This document shows, piece by piece, positions 14,258-18,510 of a DNA stretch of 18,510 nt. Under the pieces are notes generated by a model. The model ran no database searches. It was not told the origin of the DNA and worked only from the letters and a program-made list of their open reading frames with translations. The stretch covers positions 1-18,510 of the forward strand of contig CAYTLQ010000294.1 in NCBI GenBank assembly GCA_964438715.1. Direction: 5' to 3'. The stretch's first letter is position 1, and every line of letters starts with the position of its first letter. The DNA comes from CAYTLQ01 sp964438715. Its GTDB lineage: Bacteria > Bacteroidota > Ignavibacteria > Ignavibacteriales > Ignavibacteriaceae. The position numbers were made by a program, and so were the translations under genes.

Positions 14258-15091
14258 TTACGCACTTTTCTCAAGTAATGTGGTAATAGCGTTATTTAGA
14301 AAATTTGGAATAACAGTTTTTCGGGTTAGTTTAATTTTTTGTGGATCTTCGAGATCAGCAATCATTCGGAAATACATTTCCTCGCCATATTCAGAGACTA
14401 CATATTCTTTTCGCTCCGGCTGACGGAGATGGTATATCATACTATCGGGGTCAGCCTCCGGATGAAATTGTGTCCCTTGTATTTCCTCACTCAGTTTTAC
14501 TGCCATTAGAGCAGGTTCATGACCATCTCCATTCTGCATCTCTTTTGAGAGTACGACAGCGCCAAATTCCTTCATAGTCTCATAGTTAGGATTCACCACC
14601 TGAAACTGGCGAAAATCGGCGGCATAAAATGGATTCAACAGGCCTCTGAATATTGAAGTTTCCGCTCCTTCTTCTGTCTGTAGAAATTGATGTACTCCAA
14701 ATGACTTTTTATGTCGTTTCGTCACCTCAGCAAAATGAAAATGCCTTGCCATCATCTGAAATGAATGACAAATAAAAAAAATGTATTTTTTTCGTTCCTT
14801 TGTCTGATTATTATTCCAGATTGCATCAAGAAGAGCAAAATATTTTTTCTCCCACTCTTTTCCTTCATCATCAAATGGACTCCCTGGTCCACCACTGGAA
14901 ATATATATATCATAGTCGGAACCGGGAACATCACCTTTATAACGAGACTCAAAAATTTCAAATTGTAACCCCGATTGAGGAAATCGCTCACCGGCTTCAG
15001 TAAGGAGTTCTTTAATACACCGCATTCCCTCGTTTTTCTCGTTATTATAAAGATCAATTACCGCAGCTCGTAAGTTCATAATTTTCTTCAT
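14258..15091 (-). CDS. Class I glutamine-amidotransferase-like protein
   Basis: This 277-residue protein has a class I amidotransferase fold: SSGGPGSPFDDEG (65-77), the nucleophile elbow FFICHSFQMMARHF with Cys108, and GTQFHPEADPDSM (206-218) supplying His210 and Glu212. The triad is complete, so it is probably active in releasing ammonia from glutamine or in cleaving a related gamma-glutamyl bond. The elbow reads ICHSFQ rather than the usual GICLGHQ. No synthetase domain is fused, and the typical GMP-synthase partner is absent. Neighbours are carboxylate-amine and ATP-grasp ligases, so ammonia delivery to a ligase or gamma-glutamyl hydrolysis in the same pathway is likely. An AAAGGA sits three bases before the chosen ATG; a second ATG four codons on is possible. 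The C-terminal 60 residues are an extension of unclear role. Confidence 0.8.
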   Translation of the reverse strand: MKKIMNLRAAVIDLYNNEKNEGMRCIKELLTEAGERFPQSGLQFEIFESRYKGDVPGSDYDIYISSGGPGSPFDDEGKEWEKKYFALLDAIWNNNQTKERKKYIFFICHSFQMMARHFHFAEVTKRHKKSFGVHQFLQTEEGAETSIFRGLLNPFYAADFRQFQVVNPNYETMKEFGAVVLSKEMQNGDGHEPALMAVKLSEEIQGTQFHPEADPDSMIYHLRQPERKEYVVSEYGEEMYFRMIADLEDPQKIKLTRKTVIPNFLNNAITTLLEKSA

Positions 15092-15116
15092 CGGTCCTTT
15101 ATTATTTCAAAGAAAT

Positions 15117-16229
15117 CTAGTTTTCAAGTCCAAGATTTGTTTCTTCAATGATATAGTCCACCACCGATTTCAGATCATAACTCTGCTCCCAAACCTTTAA
15201 CTGTCTGTCGGCTCCGGATCCCATCTTTAAAATTTCTCTTATATAGTTCAGTTCATTTCTGCTTCCAAGATCGTCCACCACCTCATCAACAAATTCAAGG
15301 AGTTCTTCAATAAGATCTTTTGTCGGCACTTCAGTTTGTTTACCAAAATCAATAAGATTTCCGCTCACACCATACCTGCTGGCTCTCCATTTGTTCTCCG
15401 AAATGAGTGCTTTGCTGTAAAGGCGAAATCCAAGATTCTGTTTCTGAAGTTTATATAATTTTGCCACAATGGCCTGCATCAAAGCGGCGAGTGCAATTGT
15501 TTCATCTACTCTCATTGGTATATCACACACCCTGAATTCGAGAGTTTCATAGAATGGATGGAGACGAATATCCCACCATATTTTTTTTGCATTATCAATA
15601 CAATTGGTTTTTACCAATAACTTAACATAGTCATCATACTCGCTGGCACTTTGGAAGTAATCCGGAATTCCGGTTCGAGGGAAGCGATCGAATACTTTTG
15701 TTCTGTAAGATTTAAATCCTGTATTTCGCCCAAGCCAAAATGGACTGTTAGTAGATAGGGCGAATATGTGAGGAAGAAAATAACGAGCTTCATTCATTAT
15801 TTTTATTCCGCTTTCCCTGTTATCAATACCGACATGAACATGTAAACCGAAAATAAGATTTGCCCGTGCAACCTGCTGCATATCATCTACAACTTGCTTA
15901 TAACGAGGGTGCTCAGTTATTCTCTGATCTTTCCAATGGGAAAAAGGATGTGTACCTGCCGCAGCAATACGCAGTCCATTCTTTATAGCAAGTCTGGCCA
16001 GCTCTTTACGGAGTTTTGTAACTTCAACACGGGCATCGTGTATATTTTTACATACCTCTGTACCCATTTCAACAACCGATTGATGCATTTCAGGTTTTAC
16101 CTGCTCTTTCAGAATAAGTTTTCCCTCTTCAAGTATTTGTTGTATATGTGAACGCAATTCCCGTGTTTCCGGATCTACAATTTGGAACTCTTCTTCAATA
16201 CCTAATGTAAAAATTTTCGGATCAATCAT
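15117..16229 (-). CDS. GCS2-family carboxylate-amine ligase (YbdK-like)
   Basis: This 370-residue protein is a member of the glutamate-cysteine ligase family 2 (YbdK type, glutamine-synthetase-like fold). Conserved marks are the metal-binding GIEEEFQIVDP (10-20), the FGLHVHVGI strand (127-135), LEFRVCDIP (230-238) and ENKWRASRYG (278-287). Family members make gamma-glutamyl or other carboxylate-amine bonds using ATP; E. coli YbdK has weak gamma-glutamylcysteine ligase activity, and the physiological substrates of most members are unknown. Length is typical. It begins 13 bases after the RimK-like ligase stop and is followed 25 bases later by the amidotransferase gene, so all are co-transcribed. 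No glutathione synthetase (GshB) is identified by sequence, although the RimK-like neighbour could act in an analogous second step. Confidence 0.9.
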   Translation of the reverse strand: MIDPKIFTLGIEEEFQIVDPETRELRSHIQQILEEGKLILKEQVKPEMHQSVVEMGTEVCKNIHDARVEVTKLRKELARLAIKNGLRIAAAGTHPFSHWKDQRITEHPRYKQVVDDMQQVARANLIFGLHVHVGIDNRESGIKIMNEARYFLPHIFALSTNSPFWLGRNTGFKSYRTKVFDRFPRTGIPDYFQSASEYDDYVKLLVKTNCIDNAKKIWWDIRLHPFYETLEFRVCDIPMRVDETIALAALMQAIVAKLYKLQKQNLGFRLYSKALISENKWRASRYGVSGNLIDFGKQTEVPTKDLIEELLEFVDEVVDDLGSRNELNYIREILKMGSGADRQLKVWEQSYDLKSVVDYIIEETNLGLEN

Positions 16230-16242
16230 AGTTTTATCACAC

Positions 16243-17187
16243 TCAATTACTTACTGAATTAACTACAAATTCACCCCAGGTGCAGTTATTTTTTCCGGGT
16301 CGGTGATTCTGTGCCCTTCGAATCGCCATATTCGCCGCTGCTTCTACAATCCAGTCAAAATTTTCCTGACCTATTGAATTGACATCTGCATCAGGAGCAG
16401 GATTACAGAAATCTATTGCATAAGGAACTCCATCTCTTACCGCAAGTTCTACAGTATTAAAATCATATCCCAGCCCCTTATTCAATGTTAGTACTGCATT
16501 ATATATTTGATCCATTAATTTTTTCTCTTTTGGCTGAGGATTTCTCACATATCGCAAATGATGTGGTTGTTTTGGATCGTATTGCATAATATGGACATCT
16601 TGTCTGTCAAGGCAATAACAACGGAAATAATCGGTAAATACAATTTCTTCCTGAAGCATCATCACTAATTGACCGGTCTCATCGTAAGCTCTGAAAAATT
16701 GTTCCATATTCTCGATCCTGTAAACATGTTTCCACCCGCCACCTGCAAAAGGCTTAAAATACGCAGGGAAACCCACATAATTAAAGATTGCCTCCCAATC
16801 AAGAGGATATTTCAGATTCCTGAACGAATTTGAATTTGTATCATCAGGATGCTTTTTGGAAGGGAGAATGACTGTTTTCGGAACAGCGACACCTAACTTC
16901 AGAGCAAGAGCGTTATTAAAAAATTTATCATCAGCGCTCCACCAAAAAGGATTGTTAATAACTGCAGTACCGGTAATTGCTTCATTTTTCAGGTATGCAC
17001 GATAAAAAGGTACATCCTGCGAAATTCTATCAATTATTACATCATACCCCGTTCCCACTCCTTGAATAACTTTATCTAATTGCAAAAATTCAGCAGTAAT
17101 TCCATCAACTTTTTTTTCATTAACTCTATCAACAAACGCAGGTGGGAAAGTAGTTTCCTGACCGAACAAAATACCAATTTTTTTCAT
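16243..17187 (-). CDS. RimK-like ATP-grasp ligase
   Basis: This 314-residue protein reads as an ATP-grasp ligase in the normal, unpermuted order. It has an N-terminal Rossmann-like part with NNPFWWSADDKFFNNALA (78-95; the helix before the central domain, often NP...DK). AYFKPFAGGGWKHVYRI follows with Lys145 and the glycine loop, then the hinge LQEEI (178-182). FNTVELAVRDGVPYAIDFCNP comes last, with the metal ligands Glu247, Asp259 and Asn262. These enzymes activate a carboxylate as acyl phosphate and join it to an amine, as RimK or GshB do; the substrate here is unknown. The ATG has a strong AAGGAG four bases upstream. It begins 27 bases after the hydrolase gene and is the second gene of the operon. 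Confidence 0.8.
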   Translation of the reverse strand: MKKIGILFGQETTFPPAFVDRVNEKKVDGITAEFLQLDKVIQGVGTGYDVIIDRISQDVPFYRAYLKNEAITGTAVINNPFWWSADDKFFNNALALKLGVAVPKTVILPSKKHPDDTNSNSFRNLKYPLDWEAIFNYVGFPAYFKPFAGGGWKHVYRIENMEQFFRAYDETGQLVMMLQEEIVFTDYFRCYCLDRQDVHIMQYDPKQPHHLRYVRNPQPKEKKLMDQIYNAVLTLNKGLGYDFNTVELAVRDGVPYAIDFCNPAPDADVNSIGQENFDWIVEAAANMAIRRAQNHRPGKNNCTWGEFVVNSVSN

Positions 17188-17214
17188 AGAGCTCCTTCTA
17201 TTTTTTATTTCAAT

Positions 17215-17931
17215 TTAAATATGTGATATATAAAACGGGAACATTGAATTCCACCACTGCCAGTCGTGTCCGGTTCCGTTTCTTACATCAAGCCAATGTG
17301 GTATTTGTAATTTATGCAATAAACCGGAAAGTCTCAAATTTTCTTCTTTGCAAATATCCCACTCCCCTGTACCAAGGATTATCCCCATTTGTCTCATTCT
17401 ATCAAGATACCAGGGATCACTCAAATTAGAGAGATAGTCAGGCGGATTATTAAAATAGCAATTTTCATCATAGTACCCCATAATGAATTGTTTAATATCA
17501 AATGCTCCACCCATACTAATCATATATCCTATTTTATCCGGGTGGCGAAAGGCAATGTTAACAGCATGATATCCACCAAAACTGCATCCCGCCACTCCAA
17601 CTTTATGAGATGCCGTTTCATATTGAGCAAATGCAATCACATCGTGAAGTATAAGGTTTTCGTATGCAATATGTGTTTTTACTCTATCCGCAGGGTGAAT
17701 ATTGTAATTGTACCAACTCTGTGAGTCCATACTGTCAGGACAGTAAATTTTTATTACTCCCCTCTCAAGAAAGTGTCCGACTGAATCGATTAACTTAAAA
17801 TCCTTGTATTCATAATATCTCCCCTTAGAAGTAGGGAAAAGAATGAACGGAAATCCTGCATGCCCAAAAACAAGCATCTCAAAATCTCTGCTCATGTATT
17901 GTGAATACCACTTGTGGTAAACTTCCTTCAT
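17215..17931 (-). CDS. Alpha/beta-hydrolase, esterase-D-like
   Basis: This 238-residue protein has the alpha/beta-hydrolase fold of the esterase D (PF00756-like) group. The nucleophile elbow GCSFGGYHA places Ser117, GTGEWDICKEEN gives the acid Asp192 and GTGHDWQWW gives His222, so a complete Ser-Asp-His triad is visible. No signal peptide is seen, so it should act in the cytoplasm. An ester, thioester or amide substrate is possible. It is the first gene of the five-gene ligase operon and probably hydrolyses or transfers an intermediate in that pathway. Homologues annotated only as esterase are commonly found beside ATP-grasp and GCS2 genes. The ribosome binding site is modest (AAGAGA close to ATG). 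Confidence 0.8.
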   Translation of the reverse strand: MKEVYHKWYSQYMSRDFEMLVFGHAGFPFILFPTSKGRYYEYKDFKLIDSVGHFLERGVIKIYCPDSMDSQSWYNYNIHPADRVKTHIAYENLILHDVIAFAQYETASHKVGVAGCSFGGYHAVNIAFRHPDKIGYMISMGGAFDIKQFIMGYYDENCYFNNPPDYLSNLSDPWYLDRMRQMGIILGTGEWDICKEENLRLSGLLHKLQIPHWLDVRNGTGHDWQWWNSMFPFYISHI

Positions 17932-18204
17932 TAATCTCTTAATTTATTAAATTGAAGATTGAGTCTCTGCCTCGGGATTATTGAGGTTTGGTATTTTGTT
18001 ATTAATTACTAAAACAAAATAATATAGTAATTTCCTAAAATAGGTCGGCTTTTGCAAGAATATTAACTATTCACATCATTTTTTTCATCATCGAATTTCC
18101 TTAATACAAAATGAGCATAGTAAATCGAATCCCTATGATGATTAAATTGATTGTCCCTTCAAATCCGATAAAACTAAATTTTTCTTTTATTAAAAACTCT
18201 TTAC
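17932..18204. other. Gene-free leader region of the ligase operon
   Basis: Together with the terminators to its right this is the longest stretch without a gene. It is very AT-rich. On the minus strand it holds a 9-bp inverted repeat (listed separately) and a six-codon MMKKMM mini-frame at 18071-18091 behind an AAGGAA sequence, which I do not consider a gene. The operon promoter should lie here, but neither a clear -35/-10 pair nor a clean Bacteroidota-type TAnnTTTG box stands out. Confidence 0.5.
17992..18021. promoter_or_regulatory. 9-bp inverted repeat, candidate operator of the ligase operon
   Basis: TATTTTGTT (17992-18000) and AACAAAATA (18013-18021) are perfect inverted copies separated by 12 bases. 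The centre is about 75 bases upstream of the hydrolase ATG. Spacing and symmetry suit a dimeric regulator, or a weak AU-only hairpin. No regulator gene is adjacent in the window. Confidence 0.35.
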
Positions 18205-18242
18205 AAAAAAAATTTTGATTAGCCTAAATTATCCTAATCAAA
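18205..18242 (-). terminator. Second, tandem terminator-like hairpin after the CHAT gene
   Basis: TTTGATTAG (18214-18222) and CTAATCAAA (18234-18242) form a perfect 9-bp stem with an 11-base loop. In the minus direction the stem is followed by one A and then eight T (18212-18205). The stem is AT-rich, so it is weaker than the hairpin just upstream and may be a back-up terminator. Confidence 0.55.
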
Positions 18243-18254
18243 TAGTGTAATTAC

Positions 18255-18288
18255 AAAAAAAAGCGGAGCAATAAATACTCCGCCTTTT
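18255..18288 (-). terminator. Intrinsic terminator of the CHAT-domain gene
   Basis: GCGGAG (18263-18268) and CTCCGC (18278-18283) pair around a 9-base loop, extended by a G-U and several A-T pairs. On the minus strand the stem runs straight into eight T (18262-18255). It starts about 34 bases after the CHAT gene stop, so it insulates that gene from the ligase operon. Confidence 0.85.
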
Positions 18289-18321
18289 CCACTAATTTGA
18301 GCTTGGAGCTCTATTCATCGT

Positions 18322-18510
18322 TTAATTAAAATCCCCTACCAAAACAAATGCAGCCCAAAAATAGGGATACGAGTATTTCGGGTTTTGTGACAATTTCATC
18401 TTCGCTTTATTCAATGCAGATGATTTTGTCATCGTCTTTAAATTATTATAGAATTCCTTCATTAATATCGAAGTTGCCTCATCATCTACTTGCCATAACG
18501 ATGCTACAAC
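18322..18510 (-). CDS. CHAT-domain (caspase-like) protein, C-terminal 62 codons only
   Basis: The frame is open from the window edge to a TAA at 18322-18324 and encodes 62 residues with no start, so the gene continues to the right. The fragment opens with VVASLWQVDDEATSILMKEF, the hallmark segment near the end of CHAT domains, continues with a helical SALNKAKMKLSQNP stretch and ends with YPYFWAAFVLVGDF, the characteristic C-terminal signature. CHAT proteins are clan CD, caspase/separase-like peptidases, very often preceded by TPR arrays. The catalytic His and Cys would lie outside the window, so activity cannot be judged. A role in signalling or defence is possible by family but not shown. 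A terminator separates it from the next operon. Confidence 0.85.
   Translation of the reverse strand, partial: VVASLWQVDDEATSILMKEFYNNLKTMTKSSALNKAKMKLSQNPKYSYPYFWAAFVLVGDFN

Noticed and set aside
17389..17724. Plus-strand frame of 111 codons
   Set aside because: Antisense to the hydrolase catalytic core, no recognisable domain.
18071..18091. Six-codon MMKKMM mini-frame behind AAGGAA upstream of the ligase operon
   Set aside because: Too short to judge and easily produced by chance in AT-rich DNA; no attenuator structure is paired with it.
1..18510. tRNA genes, CRISPR arrays, insertion sequences or phage genes
   Set aside because: No cloverleaf, regularly spaced repeats, transposase motifs or long terminal inverted repeats were found on either strand.

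Overview
The window is an AT-rich stretch of bacterial chromosome in which every supported gene lies on the minus strand, so transcription runs from high to low coordinates. Gene content (ADP/GDP-heptose-type sugar enzymes, a family 9 glycosyltransferase, a polytopic family 39-like glycosyltransferase with TPRs, a NodU/SxtI-type carbamoyltransferase) suggests a cell with a glycan-rich, probably Gram-negative envelope. Overall protein style, low G+C and the presence of a CHAT-domain protein would fit the FCB superphylum (for example Ignavibacteria or relatives). Several genes have AAGGAG-type ribosome binding sites, which argues against a typical Bacteroidia member. This placement is an inference; no rRNA or other phylogenetic marker is present.

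Layout in transcription order. At the right edge (18510-18322) is the last 62 codons of a CHAT-domain (caspase-like protease) protein, followed by a strong intrinsic terminator and a second terminator-like hairpin. After an approximately 390-base gene-free stretch with a 9-bp inverted repeat comes a tight five-gene operon (17931-13055): alpha/beta-hydrolase, RimK-like ATP-grasp ligase, GCS2-type carboxylate-amine ligase, class I glutamine-amidotransferase-like protein, and a protein that reads as a circularly permuted ATP-grasp ligase. Three predicted amide-bond-forming enzymes plus an amidotransferase and a hydrolase, with no NRPS and no visible precursor peptide, look like a pathway for a small amide-linked metabolite or a peptide modification. 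It is the most interesting system here.

A magnesium transporter gene, mgtE (12884-11502), follows, with a structured leader. A 299-base gap then leads to a surface-glycan locus (11202-195): GT39-like membrane glycosyltransferase with C-terminal TPRs, WbpD-like acyltransferase, carbamoyltransferase, SxtJ-like membrane protein, LhgO-type FAD oxidase, GT9 heptosyltransferase, then hddA-, epimerase-, hddC- and gmhA-like genes. The last four form a compact GDP-heptose supply module: isomerase, anomeric kinase, guanylyltransferase and a nucleotide-sugar epimerase, with three one-base stop/start overlaps in this locus. A bidirectional-looking terminator at 26-64 closes it.

Taken together the left 11 kb appears to make and attach a modified (acylated and carbamoylated, possibly heptose-containing) surface glycan, while the right third encodes an uncharacterised ligase pathway. 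No tRNA, rRNA, CRISPR array, insertion sequence or phage feature was found.
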